Positions 37,280-46,723 of a DNA stretch of 64,000 nucleotides are shown piece by piece (the first letter of the stretch is position 1; each line of letters opens with the position of its first letter). This DNA is from Rhizobium sp. 16-488-2b (GTDB lineage: Bacteria; Pseudomonadota; Alphaproteobacteria; Rhizobiales; Rhizobiaceae). The DNA is taken from NCBI RefSeq assembly GCF_017741815.1, contig NZ_JAGHMF010000002.1, positions 62,001-126,000 of the forward strand, read 5' to 3'. The position numbers and the translations under genes are program-made. Below the pieces are notes generated by a model. It was not told where the DNA came from, did no database searches, and worked only from the letters and a program-made list of their open reading frames with translations.

Positions 37280-37780
37280 ATGGCAGATCCGTTTGGCAGC
37301 TGGTCGCTGGACCGCGAAATCGTGCTGGTGAAGGTCATCCATCATCCCCGCCACCGGGTCTTCGCGGCCTGGATGGACCCCAATGCTTTGGCGCAATGGT
37401 ATGGTCCCGCCGGCCTTGCGATCGAGAGCATCGAGGCCGATATCCGCGAAGGCGGCGTCTGGCGGTTCGATATGGTCGGCATGTTCGAAGGCAGGGAGCA
37501 GCGCTTTCCCAATCTCATGCGCTTCCTCGAAATCGTGCCCAACGAGCGGATCGTCATGGACTACGGTACGCCCGATCCTGAAGACCCCGATCGCTTCAGG
37601 GTGACGGTGACCTTCGACGAGCAGACCGACGGCAAAACGGTGCTGACCATGCGCCAGCTGCATCCGACCCGCGCGCGGCGTCAGTTCGTCATCGGCTTTG
37701 GCGCCGTCGAGTACGGGCTGCAGACGCTGGACGGTCTGGTGGCCTGGCTGGATCGCGACGCAGGCGGGGCGGCCGGGTAA
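37280..37780 (+). CDS. SRPBCC/AHSA1-domain protein
   Basis: The 166-residue protein is a START-like AHSA1 fold: VKVIHHPRHRVFAAWMDPNALAQWYGP, then EADIREGGVWRFDMVG and a C-terminal long helix region. In this arrangement (ArsR then AHSA1) the family is thought to bind a small hydrophobic ligand; no catalytic role is established. The ATG at 37280 is chosen because GGAGGAG ends about 10 nt upstream; a TTG at 37271 is too close to that site. Confidence 0.88.
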   Translation: MADPFGSWSLDREIVLVKVIHHPRHRVFAAWMDPNALAQWYGPAGLAIESIEADIREGGVWRFDMVGMFEGREQRFPNLMRFLEIVPNERIVMDYGTPDPEDPDRFRVTVTFDEQTDGKTVLTMRQLHPTRARRQFVIGFGAVEYGLQTLDGLVAWLDRDAGGAAG

Positions 37781-37786
37781 GGCCGC

Positions 37787-40714
37787 TCACCAGCCCTCGG
37801 ACAGCACCTTTTCCAGCATGTCGGCGAAGAAATCGGCGCTTTCGGCGGCAAGGCAGAGCGGCGGCTTGATCTTCAACACGTTGAGGTGATCGCCGGTCGG
37901 TTGCATGATGACGCCGAGGTCGAGCAGGCGCGCGCAGATCGCCGCCGTCTCCTCAGTCGCCGGCTCCAGCGTTTCGCGGTCGCGGACGAACTCGACGCCG
38001 AGATAAAGCCCCATGCCATGCACCGCGCCGATGAGCGGATGGTGATCCATCAGCGCCACCAGCCGGCCCTTCAGCCGATCGCCGATCTCGCGGGCGTTCT
38101 GCTGCAACGCCTCGTCGGCCATGATGTCGAGCACAGTGATGCCGACGACGGAGCTGACCGGGCTGCCGCCGGCCGAGGAGAAGAAATAGCCCTCCTTCTC
38201 CAGCGAATCGGCGATCACCCGCGTGGTGATAACGGCGCCGAGCGGGTGGCCGTTGCCCATGCCCTTGGCGACCGTGATGATATCGGGCACCACCTGCTGC
38301 TCCTCGAAGCCCCAGAAATGATGGCCGAGCCGGCCATAGCCGACCTGCACTTCATCGGCGATGCAAACACCGCCACGGGCCCGCACCTGGCCGTAGACGG
38401 CGGCGAGATAGCCGTGCGGCAGCGCGATGCCGCCGGCATTGCCGTAGACCGGCTCGGCGATGAAGCCCGCCAGCCGCTCGCCGCTGGCGTCGATCAGTTC
38501 CAGCGCGGCAAGGACGCTCTGCAGATAGTCGCCGGTCGAATCCGGGCCGCGAAACTCACCGCGATAGGTGTTGGGCGCGGCGACCGGATGAACCCAATCG
38601 GGCCGCGTCGTCAGCGCCTGCGGGTTGTCGGCGATCGAGGTGGAGACGGCGTCGCTTGCCACCGACCAGCCGTGATAGGCCTCGAGCAGGCTCAGCATGT
38701 TGCGCGCGCCGGTGTGCGCCCAGGCAAGCCGCAGCGCCAGATCGTTGGCCTCCGAACCGGAGTTGACGAGGAAGACGGTGTCGAGCCCGTCTGGCGCGAG
38801 GGCTGCCAGCCGCTCGGAGAGATCGGCGACGGAAGCGTAGTGAAAGCGCGAATTGGTGTTCAGCCGCAGCCATTGCTCGCCGACGGCGTCCGCCAGGCGC
38901 GGGTGGCCGTGGCCGAGAATGGTGACGTTGTTGACCATGTCGAGATAGGCGCGTCCCTCGACATCGAACATGTATTCCTTCCAGCCGCGCTCGATGCGCG
39001 GCGGGGTCTCATAATAATGCTTCTGGGCGGCGGCGAAATGGGCCGTGCGCACGGCAAGGATTTCCGCGTCAACCGGCTTCGGCGCCTCGACGCCCTTGCC
39101 GAGCAAGGCTGCCGGCGACGGGCAGAGCGCCGACCATGCAAAGACCTCAGCGGGCGTGCAGAAAAGCGGCGGCTCGGCGCCCTTCAGCGTCGAGAGCTGC
39201 ACGCGCAAGCCGCCGAGCGAGCCCTGCTCGCCGGAGACCACGCCGATCGCCTGGCCTGATTCGAGCTCGGCGCCATCCTCGACCGATGGGTCGAGACCGT
39301 CGAGATGAAGGCTGATATCGGCACCCTCGAGGACGAGATGGTGGTTCTGCCAGCTGATGCGCCCCGAGAACGGTGCCGCGACCGTGTTGCCGGCGGCCAG
39401 GCAGATATCGGCATGCAGGGCGTAGGTGGCGGACGGCCTGGCGCTCAGCAGGCGGGCGCGCGACAATCTGTATTCGCCGTAACGGGTGGCGGCGGCATCG
39501 GCCTCGGAAGCGGCGCGGGCAAGCAGGCGCCAGTCCATATCGCCTTGGCCCCAATTGCCGGCGGCGAAGTGCTGGCTTTCGACGCCGAGGTCGACATAGA
39601 GCATGTTCTGGAGATCGAGATCCGGCAGCAGCGGATGCCAATGCTCGGTCGCAACAGCGGGAAGTTCGATGCCCGCCGTCTTCAGGATCGCCGCTTCCAT
39701 GAGATCGAAGGGCACGGCGATGGCGGTATCGAAGATGCGCTGCTCAAGCACGAGGTTGGCGCGGACATATTCGTTTTCGGGATCGATGGAGATCTGCTGC
39801 TCGCTGCTCGCCACCAGGATGACCGCGCGGGCGACGACCAATGGCCAAAGCGCCCTGAGCTCCTCTTCCTTCAGCGGATAGACCTCATGATACGCCTTGA
39901 CGGCGGGCAGCACAAAGAAGGGGTCGCCATCGGCCTGGTGCAGCAGCGAGGCGCAGGTGACGGCGAGATCGCCGACCAGCCAGCCGCGGATGATATCGCC
40001 GAAATCGATGACGCCATCGGGAATGAGACGGCCCTTTTCGTCACGGCGGCTGACGACATTATCGCCGGTGACGTCGTGATGGACGGCCTGCAGGCGCAGC
40101 GCCGGCGCGAAGGGCTGCACGCGGCGGACAGCGGCGACCATGTTCTTGGCGATGCGGTCGCGCGCGGCGCCGTCGGTGATCGCCGACAAGAGCTGGACGG
40201 CGACCGGGCCGGCGCGGCGCAGGTCCCATTGCAGATTGCGGTCGAGGCCGGGATGATCGAAATCGGCCAGGGATTTGGCGAGATTGGCGCAAAGAGCGCC
40301 CAGCGCCGCCACGGATTGTTTGGGGAGATACGAAGGCTTGGTGAGGCCCTCGCCTTCGAGATATTCCAGCAGGCGAACCTGGTAGGTCTGGTCGCGGACG
40401 ACGACGGCGACGATGTCCTGGCCATCGGTGGAGGCGACCACGCGGGGCACGCGCGGGGCGCCCTCGATGCCGGCAAGATGACGGATCGCGGCATTCTGCG
40501 CCTCGAGCTCGATCGTCTCGTAGATCATGTGGCAGATCTTCAGGACGTAGGTCTGATCGCCGGTATCGACGCGGTAGTTGCGGTCCTGCTGGCTTCCGAG
40601 TTCGCTGAGCTGACCGGACAGACCGTAACGCGACTGCAGGATGTCTCCCGCTTCCTCGGCCGTCACATCTGGACGCGGAAGCTCGAGACGCTGAGCGAGC
40701 GTTTCATCGGTCAT
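37787..40714 (-). CDS. Phosphotransferase / M23-like / class III aminotransferase fusion protein
   Basis: The 975-residue protein fuses three domains. Residues about 20-330 are an aminoglycoside-phosphotransferase-like kinase with HHDVTGDN and VIDFGD catalytic motifs. Residues about 420-540 resemble an M23/LytM lipoyl-like beta domain (APFSGRISWQNHHLVLEG, GQAIGVVSG) but lack the metal ligands. Residues about 575-975 are a PLP-dependent class III aminotransferase with IADEVQVGYGR and the PLP Lys in TVAKGMGNG. The combination fits phosphorylation followed by phospho-lyase or transamination of an amino alcohol or hydroxylysine-like substrate, as in eukaryotic AGPHD1/AGXT2L enzymes; that function is inference. 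Confidence 0.88.
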   Translation of the reverse strand: MTDETLAQRLELPRPDVTAEEAGDILQSRYGLSGQLSELGSQQDRNYRVDTGDQTYVLKICHMIYETIELEAQNAAIRHLAGIEGAPRVPRVVASTDGQDIVAVVVRDQTYQVRLLEYLEGEGLTKPSYLPKQSVAALGALCANLAKSLADFDHPGLDRNLQWDLRRAGPVAVQLLSAITDGAARDRIAKNMVAAVRRVQPFAPALRLQAVHHDVTGDNVVSRRDEKGRLIPDGVIDFGDIIRGWLVGDLAVTCASLLHQADGDPFFVLPAVKAYHEVYPLKEEELRALWPLVVARAVILVASSEQQISIDPENEYVRANLVLEQRIFDTAIAVPFDLMEAAILKTAGIELPAVATEHWHPLLPDLDLQNMLYVDLGVESQHFAAGNWGQGDMDWRLLARAASEADAAATRYGEYRLSRARLLSARPSATYALHADICLAAGNTVAAPFSGRISWQNHHLVLEGADISLHLDGLDPSVEDGAELESGQAIGVVSGEQGSLGGLRVQLSTLKGAEPPLFCTPAEVFAWSALCPSPAALLGKGVEAPKPVDAEILAVRTAHFAAAQKHYYETPPRIERGWKEYMFDVEGRAYLDMVNNVTILGHGHPRLADAVGEQWLRLNTNSRFHYASVADLSERLAALAPDGLDTVFLVNSGSEANDLALRLAWAHTGARNMLSLLEAYHGWSVASDAVSTSIADNPQALTTRPDWVHPVAAPNTYRGEFRGPDSTGDYLQSVLAALELIDASGERLAGFIAEPVYGNAGGIALPHGYLAAVYGQVRARGGVCIADEVQVGYGRLGHHFWGFEEQQVVPDIITVAKGMGNGHPLGAVITTRVIADSLEKEGYFFSSAGGSPVSSVVGITVLDIMADEALQQNAREIGDRLKGRLVALMDHHPLIGAVHGMGLYLGVEFVRDRETLEPATEETAAICARLLDLGVIMQPTGDHLNVLKIKPPLCLAAESADFFADMLEKVLSEGW

Positions 40715-40864
40715 GGCATTCCCCCACCGCACGATTCGATCCTGCACAATAAGCAGATAATCGACAGCTTGCTATCGGCAAGCAAGGGATCGGGCGTCAT
40801 CACTAGGAATTACCGGCCTAGCAATTGCAGGCCTGGGAATTAGCGGACGCCCGATACCAAGTGC

Positions 40865-41749
40865 TTAGCCCATGCGCTCGGAGGCATAGCTGCCCGGGCT
40901 TGCCGGGAAGACCACGGTGCGGTTGCCGTTCAGGAACACGCGGTGGTGGATATGGGCGTGGATGGCGCGGGCGAGCACCTGGCTCTCGACGTCGCGGCCG
41001 ATCGAGACGTAGTCGTCGGCCGACTGCGCGTGGGTGATGCGCGCCGTGTCCTGCTCGATGATCGGGCCTTCGTCGAGGTCGGCGGTGACGTAGTGGGCGG
41101 TGGCGCCGATCAGCTTCACGCCACGCTCATAGGCCTGCTTGTAGGGGTTGGCGCCCTTGAAAGACGGCAGGAAGGAGTGGTGGATATTGATGATGCGACC
41201 GGACATCTTCTTGCACATCGCGTCCGAGAGCACCTGCATGTAGCGGGCGAGCACGATCAGCTCCGTACCGGTCGATTCGACGATCTGCATAATCTGCGCT
41301 TCGGCCTGCGGCTTGTTTTCCTTCGTCACCTTGATGTGGTGGAAGGGAATGTCGTGATTGACCACGACCTTCTGATAATCGAAATGGTTGGACACCACGC
41401 CGACGATATCGATCGGCAGCGCACCGATCTTCCAGCGGTAGAGCAGATCGTTCAGGCAATGGCCGAAGCGCGAGACCATCAAGAGCACCTTCATGCGCTG
41501 GTCGCCGTCGTGGATCTCGGCTGTCATCTCGAATTTCTCGGCGATCGGCTGGAAGCCTTCGCGGATCGCGGAAAGCGCCGCACCCTCTTCGGAGATGAAA
41601 CTGACGCGGGTGAAGAACATGCCTGTCGACAGGTCATCGAACTGCGAGCTGTCGATGATGTTGCAACCCTTGTCGGCCAGATAGGTCGAAATCGCCGCCA
41701 CGATGCCGCGTGTCGATTTGCAGGCTACCGTCAATACATATTGCGTCAT
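40865..41749 (-). CDS. purU: Formyltetrahydrofolate deformylase
   Basis: The 294-residue enzyme hydrolyses 10-formyl-THF to formate and THF. An N-terminal ACT domain (residues about 5-85, VLTVACKSTRGIVAAISTYLADKGCNI) is followed by a formyltransferase-like domain with the catalytic set NIHHSFLPSFKGANPYKQAYERG and the Asp in TADLDEGPIIEQD. Length and order match PurU. It supplies formate for purine synthesis and balances one-carbon pools. It appears to be monocistronic. Confidence 0.95.
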   Translation of the reverse strand: MTQYVLTVACKSTRGIVAAISTYLADKGCNIIDSSQFDDLSTGMFFTRVSFISEEGAALSAIREGFQPIAEKFEMTAEIHDGDQRMKVLLMVSRFGHCLNDLLYRWKIGALPIDIVGVVSNHFDYQKVVVNHDIPFHHIKVTKENKPQAEAQIMQIVESTGTELIVLARYMQVLSDAMCKKMSGRIINIHHSFLPSFKGANPYKQAYERGVKLIGATAHYVTADLDEGPIIEQDTARITHAQSADDYVSIGRDVESQVLARAIHAHIHHRVFLNGNRTVVFPASPGSYASERMG

Positions 41750-41931
41750 GCGTCACGTTCCTTGTTTAGCCATTGGCCTTGTTCAAGCGTCGGCCTTTTA
41801 AGCGTTAGTCTGGGGCGACCGTCGAGCCTGCTTAGATCAAAGCGACATGGCCGATCAAGCACGACGCTCACGCCGCTGCACCAAGTTTGTCGAGAAGAGC
41901 GGCCTCAATGGCCGGAACATCCCATCGACCG

Positions 41932-43200
41932 TCAGCTTACGGCGTTTCCTATCGGAGTCCGTTCACTTTGCGTCGTGGAACCGCGAATCCCCGCCGTGGC
42001 CTTGGTGCCCTCGTTGAATTTGAGGAAGCCGACGAGAAGCCAGCCGAGGCCGGCGGTCTTCATGGAAAAGATCGCGGTCGAGCCGATCATCAGGTTCAGG
42101 AACATGAAGAGCGACAGGGAATGGCAGAGCCGCTTCTGGTTCGGCGTCTGGCCGGCCGGGTAGAAGGAGACGAAGAGCCAGAAGAGGATCAGGCCGAAGA
42201 CGGTGGCGCCGTAGGTGATGTAGACGTAGCCGCTGTCGACGAAGGTGGTGGCCTTGTCGAGTTCAAGCCCCATCGTTGCCGGCAGATCCATGGCGATGAT
42301 GTTTCTGATCGTGCCGCTGATGCGACCGACGAAATCGTCATCATGGGCGTTCGGCTTGAAAGCGTGAATGATGAAGCCGACCATGACAATGCCCGGCATC
42401 ATCAGGAAATTGAAGATTTTCGGAATGAAGGGATAGATGACATAGCCGGCGGCGCTGACGATGGCGAAAATCAGCATGGTGCGGGTATCGTTGGTCACCA
42501 GGATGAGCACGATCGTGGTGACGAAGATCAGGCGATCGAACAGCGTGATGCGGTTGGCGAAGCTCACGAGATAGATGACCATGACGCCGCAGAAATTGGC
42601 GAGCGACACCTGTTCGAGGAAAATCGAGGAGGAGCGGTGATCGATCAGGCCGAAGGAGAAGCGCCCTTCGAAGCCAAGCGCGCCGCGAAACAGGCCGGAG
42701 TCGCTATAGGTGGCGGGGGGCACGCCGCGGGTGTTCTGGAAATACTCGGCCGGATGGACGAGCGCGACATAGGCCGGCGTCGAGATGATTTCGCAAACCA
42801 GCACGGCTAGAACCGTGAGGCAGCAGATCTTGAAGGCCAGCCGCAAAGTTCGCTCGTTGCTCCAGCGGCCGAGCACCGTGAAAGCAAAGATGATCAGGAC
42901 GTTGCGCAGATGATCGATATAGCCGGCCTTGTTGATGACCATCACGTAGACAGTCAGCACGATGGTCGCGAGGAGATAGGCGAGAGGAATGATATCTTCC
43001 TCGAAGATCCCCTTTTTCAGGATGTAGCCGAAGCTGTAGGCGAGAATCAGTATCTCGCTCAACACCACGGCGGTTGGCGTCAGCGGCATGATGTTGTGAT
43101 TGATGAAGGCAAGGATGGCGTTGTAGGTCACGCCGAGCACGCTGACAGCAAGGATGCTGTAGTCGATCGGCTCCTTAACGGTCGTGCCCTTGCCTGCCAT
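41932..43200 (-). CDS. Polysaccharide polymerase-like membrane protein (VpsF/Wzy type)
   Basis: The 422-residue protein has about ten membrane helices and a larger periplasmic loop in the middle (around residues 140-200), the pattern of O-antigen ligase/Wzy-type polymerases. Overall it resembles the VpsF/EpsE group of exopolysaccharide proteins found in rhizobia. It starts 4 nt after the stop of the GH5 gene on the same strand, and both lie next to a divergent Wzz/GumC-type gene, so the three likely make or tailor one surface polysaccharide. Sugar-specific function is unknown. Confidence 0.78.
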   Translation of the reverse strand: MAGKGTTVKEPIDYSILAVSVLGVTYNAILAFINHNIMPLTPTAVVLSEILILAYSFGYILKKGIFEEDIIPLAYLLATIVLTVYVMVINKAGYIDHLRNVLIIFAFTVLGRWSNERTLRLAFKICCLTVLAVLVCEIISTPAYVALVHPAEYFQNTRGVPPATYSDSGLFRGALGFEGRFSFGLIDHRSSSIFLEQVSLANFCGVMVIYLVSFANRITLFDRLIFVTTIVLILVTNDTRTMLIFAIVSAAGYVIYPFIPKIFNFLMMPGIVMVGFIIHAFKPNAHDDDFVGRISGTIRNIIAMDLPATMGLELDKATTFVDSGYVYITYGATVFGLILFWLFVSFYPAGQTPNQKRLCHSLSLFMFLNLMIGSTAIFSMKTAGLGWLLVGFLKFNEGTKATAGIRGSTTQSERTPIGNAVS

Positions 43201-43204
43201 AGCC

Positions 43205-44266
43205 TCAATCCACCAGCGTCTTGCACTTGGCCTTGTCGGCGGGCGGCGCCTTGATGGCGTTTTCCAGCGCCGTCATCTGCTGGCGGTCCTTGCCGTTGCG
43301 CGGCTGAACGTTCAGTGTCTCGGTCTCCGGCCACCAGTCGCCCGCCACCCAATAGGTCCAGCCGAGCCAGACATCCGGGTTTGCCTGAATGTGGTTCAGC
43401 ACGCGGCCGAGCCCCGCCACGCAGGCCTTGTCCTGCGACACGCCGAACTCGCCGAGGAAGACGCGCGTGTTGTTCTTCTTCGCCCAGTCGGTCATCGCAG
43501 TCACGGCGTTGAGCGCGCTGTCGTTGCCGCTGCACTCTGCGTGCATGCCGGACGAATCCTGGTCGAAATACTGATGCACCTCGTAAGCGTAATTCTTGCG
43601 CGGGTCGCGAACGCCAAGCATGACCGTGCCGTTGGCGCCACCCGGCGCATCCGCCTGCCAGGAATGGGCGCCGGTGAAGCGTGTGCCCGGAACGAGGATC
43701 AGATTGTTCGCCCCCGTCGCGCGGATCGTGCGGATCGCGGCATTGGCGGCCTTCAGCCAGGCATCGGCGCCGATGTCGTAAGGCTCGTTCATCAGGCCGA
43801 AGATCACATCTTCCTGATTGGAGAATTCGATCGCCAGCCGCGCCCAGAATTCCGCGAAGGCGGTGTCGGTGACCGGCGGCGTGCCGATCATCACCTTGTC
43901 GTAATGGGCATAATTGTGCGGATCGAGGATGATGGTCAGGTGCTGCTTGCGCAAAAGCTCGACCGTGTCCTTCAGTCGCTGCAGCTCGGCTTCGTCGAGC
44001 GGCTTTCCTAGCTCGGGCTGCAGGCGCTCCCAGAGGAAGGGCAGGCGCACCGTGTTGAAGCCCTTCTTGGCGAAATAGGCGATGGTTTCCTCCGATGGAT
44101 AGGCATAGGCCTTGAAAACCTCGCCGCCGCGCTCGCCGAATTCGGCGCCCGAGAGGTTGATGCCCTGCAGGCATGTGCCCTGCGCGCTGGCGCCACCGGC
44201 CTGGAGCAAGATCGTTGCCAGGACGACCGCCGCGAGGCGCCGCCGGGGGGAGGATTTGTCGCTCAT
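43205..44266 (-). CDS. Secreted glycoside hydrolase family 5 glucanase
   Basis: The 353-residue protein has a signal peptide (RRRLAAVVLATILLQAGGASA-Q, start at 44266) and a GH5 catalytic barrel: GFNTVRLPFLWERLQP, the acid/base Glu in GLMNEPYDIG and the nucleophile Glu in FLGEFGVSQD. It is closest in motif to the GH5 endoglucanase group that includes bacterial cellulases. It is transcribed with the polymerase-like gene, so it probably trims or releases the exopolysaccharide rather than feeding on plant cellulose. Confidence 0.88.
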   Translation of the reverse strand: MSDKSSPRRRLAAVVLATILLQAGGASAQGTCLQGINLSGAEFGERGGEVFKAYAYPSEETIAYFAKKGFNTVRLPFLWERLQPELGKPLDEAELQRLKDTVELLRKQHLTIILDPHNYAHYDKVMIGTPPVTDTAFAEFWARLAIEFSNQEDVIFGLMNEPYDIGADAWLKAANAAIRTIRATGANNLILVPGTRFTGAHSWQADAPGGANGTVMLGVRDPRKNYAYEVHQYFDQDSSGMHAECSGNDSALNAVTAMTDWAKKNNTRVFLGEFGVSQDKACVAGLGRVLNHIQANPDVWLGWTYWVAGDWWPETETLNVQPRNGKDRQQMTALENAIKAPPADKAKCKTLVD

Positions 44267-44397
44267 CTGATACCGCTTCCGGGTTCGGCTGGTCGTTGGC
44301 GTCATTGCTGTCCCGGCATCTTAACGGTCCGTTAGCTAAGGATTTCTAAAGTCGAACTCACCTCGCCCGTATTTTGAGGCGAGCAACGAGCGCGCGC

Positions 44398-46128
44398 ATG
44401 AACCAGTTTGACAGGAACAAGGTTGGCCGGCTGCCACAATGGCGCAGCTATGAGCCGCCGAACACCGACGCCAACCGGACCGGCACGCCCGGCCCCGTGC
44501 TGCGCCCGTCCGACTTCGTGCCCGCCAAGCCCGCGCCTACCTCGCTGATCACAGACGCCGCCCCGCAAGACACGCAACCGCAGAGCCGATCGAAACCGAT
44601 ATCGCCACCGCCCGCCGCCGAACCCGCGCGGGCGACCGAGCGCGACGACACGATCCAGCCGAGCGCCGACACTTCGCCTCGATCCGCCAGCACCGTCGCG
44701 CGCGAGGCGGCACCAGCGCCCCTTGCGACGCCGGTGACCGAGCCTGTCACGGCACCCGTGATCGCGCCCGCAGTCGCCACCGTACCAGAGCCGGGCGGAC
44801 CGCTGCTCGACACCCGCTCGGCGATCCAGGCGATCTGGAACAGGCGGCTCCTCATTCTTGGTCTCTCCGTGCTCGGCGCGGTTGCCGGCGCCGTCGTGCT
44901 GCCGCTCTCGACGCAGAAATTCACGGCCAACACCACGCTATACTTCGACCCGCGCCAGATCGGCCTCAACGATCCCAGCACGCAGGCCTCCGGCCCCTCG
45001 CCCGAGATGATCTCGGCGATGATCGACAGCCAGGTGCAGATTCTCAGCTCCGGCAATGTCATGCGACGCGTGGCCGATGCGATGAAGCTCGACCAGGACC
45101 CGGAATTCAACGCAGGCCGAGCCGATAGCGCCGCCGTCGTCAGCGCGCTGCAGAAAGCGCTCGTCATCACCCGCCAGAGCTCCACCTATGTGGTCTCCAT
45201 GGACGTCACCACGAAGAATGCCGAGAAATCGGCGCGGCTCGCCAATCAGGTCGTGGCTTCCTTCCTGCAGGAAGAAGACGGCGCAAGCTCGGGCCTCTAC
45301 CAGGATACGTCGACCACGCTCGACAACCGCCTGACCGACCTTCGCCAGAAGGTGCAGGAGGCCGAACAAGCTGTGGAGACCTATCGCGCCGACAACGACA
45401 TGGCCTCGACGCAGAACGGACTGATCTCCGACCAGCGCCTGGCCTCGCTCAACACGCTGCTGGTGACCGCACAGGACAAGACGATCCAGGCGAAGGCACG
45501 CGCGGACGCTGCCGCCAACCTGCGCTTCGAGGACGTGGTCGGCGGCACCTCGCAGGGCGGCGGCGTTTCGACGGCGCTTGCCACACTGCGCCAGCAATAT
45601 TCGACGCAGGCCGCCATGGTGAGCAGCCTCGAGAGCCAGATGGGCACGCGCCATCCGCGCCTGCAGGCAGCGCGCTCTTCGCTGAAAAGCATATCCGACC
45701 AGATCCGCGGCGAGTTGCAGCGGCTGGCGAGCACGGCGCAGGGTGAGTATCAGCAGGCGAAGAAGGCCGAGGACGCCGTCTCCAAGGAGCTGTCTGTTCA
45801 AAAGGCCCTGCAGGTGAACACCTCCGACAAGCAAGTCGAGCTCAACGAATTGCAGCGTAAGGCGACCGCCGCGCGCGATATCTACGAGACGGTGCTGAAG
45901 CGTTCCGGCCAGACCAGCGAGGAGCAGAGCCTGTCGCGTAGCAATATCCGCGTGATCTCCAAGGCCGAGCCGCCGCTGAAGGCCAACGGGCCGGGCAAGA
46001 CGGCGCTGCTGATCGCCGGCGTCATCGGTGGGTTGTTCGCCGGCTTCCTCCTCGGCGCGGGCTTTGCCATCCTCGCCAGCCTCTTTGCCCATCCGACGTT
46101 TCGCGGCTATTTCCGCAAGCCGGCCTAG
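44398..46128 (+). CDS. Wzz/GumC-type exopolysaccharide chain-length protein
   Basis: The 576-residue inner-membrane protein starts with a Pro/Ala/Thr-rich region (residues 1-140), then a Wzz domain with its first membrane segment (about 152-172, RRLLILGLSVLGAVAGAVVLPL), a long coiled-coil periplasmic part, a GNVR-type segment and a C-terminal membrane helix (about 530-560). No tyrosine-kinase domain is attached. It regulates polymer length and export, probably with the divergent polymerase-like and GH5 genes. The ATG at 44398 is the first sensible start. Confidence 0.88.
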   Translation: MNQFDRNKVGRLPQWRSYEPPNTDANRTGTPGPVLRPSDFVPAKPAPTSLITDAAPQDTQPQSRSKPISPPPAAEPARATERDDTIQPSADTSPRSASTVAREAAPAPLATPVTEPVTAPVIAPAVATVPEPGGPLLDTRSAIQAIWNRRLLILGLSVLGAVAGAVVLPLSTQKFTANTTLYFDPRQIGLNDPSTQASGPSPEMISAMIDSQVQILSSGNVMRRVADAMKLDQDPEFNAGRADSAAVVSALQKALVITRQSSTYVVSMDVTTKNAEKSARLANQVVASFLQEEDGASSGLYQDTSTTLDNRLTDLRQKVQEAEQAVETYRADNDMASTQNGLISDQRLASLNTLLVTAQDKTIQAKARADAAANLRFEDVVGGTSQGGGVSTALATLRQQYSTQAAMVSSLESQMGTRHPRLQAARSSLKSISDQIRGELQRLASTAQGEYQQAKKAEDAVSKELSVQKALQVNTSDKQVELNELQRKATAARDIYETVLKRSGQTSEEQSLSRSNIRVISKAEPPLKANGPGKTALLIAGVIGGLFAGFLLGAGFAILASLFAHPTFRGYFRKPA

Positions 46129-46243
46129 GCTCGCATCGGGTCACGTTTGCGGGAGCGGCGCGTGCTTCCGCTTGATGCATTCTAATGGCGTGCTTACATC
46201 GAGCGCATTGATGGAGAGACCGGCAAACGGCCGGAGGGAATTG

Positions 46244-46585
46244 ATGCGGCTTGGCAATTTCGAAAAAATCGTTCTCGTGGCGCTGACGCTGTCGAGCGGC
46301 GTTCTTCCCGCGCCGGCGTTTTCGACCGACTGGGGCCGCGCCGGCCAGGGCCGGGTGCAATCGGCCTATCCCTATCCAAACCTGCCCGGCGTCAAGGCGC
46401 CCACCGATCCGTCGCTGGAGCCGAAACTGACCTGCCGCACCGAAACGCAATTCGTGCGCCGGCGCTACGACGAGATCTTCCGCTCCGGCGGTATGCCGAT
46501 GACCGTCTATGTGTGCGACCGCGACGGCGTGATTTCTTCCGGTAGCCAGGTGCCGCTGCGTGGCCACTACCAGCCCGTCCGCTAA
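46244..46585 (+). CDS. Small secreted protein of unknown function
   Basis: The 113-residue protein has a Sec signal peptide (MRLGNFEKIVLVALTLSSG, cleavage near residues 25-28) and a mature part with two Cys spaced for a disulfide (LTCRTETQF ... VYVCDRDG). GGAGGG precedes the ATG at 46244; the long open frame upstream is a by-product of GC-rich sequence. No domain is recognised. It follows the Wzz gene on the same strand and may belong to the polysaccharide set. Confidence 0.65.
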   Translation: MRLGNFEKIVLVALTLSSGVLPAPAFSTDWGRAGQGRVQSAYPYPNLPGVKAPTDPSLEPKLTCRTETQFVRRRYDEIFRSGGMPMTVYVCDRDGVISSGSQVPLRGHYQPVR

Positions 46586-46723
46586 GCGGGCCTTTTCCCC
46601 TCCTCATCAGGTTTCAGCTCGCACCTGCGACGCTTTTCCAGCGATGCGGCCTTGCGAGGTCGGCGAAATATTTCCAAGGTCCGGTAACAACTGCATGTGC
46701 CCGTTCGTAGAGGATGATGTCGG

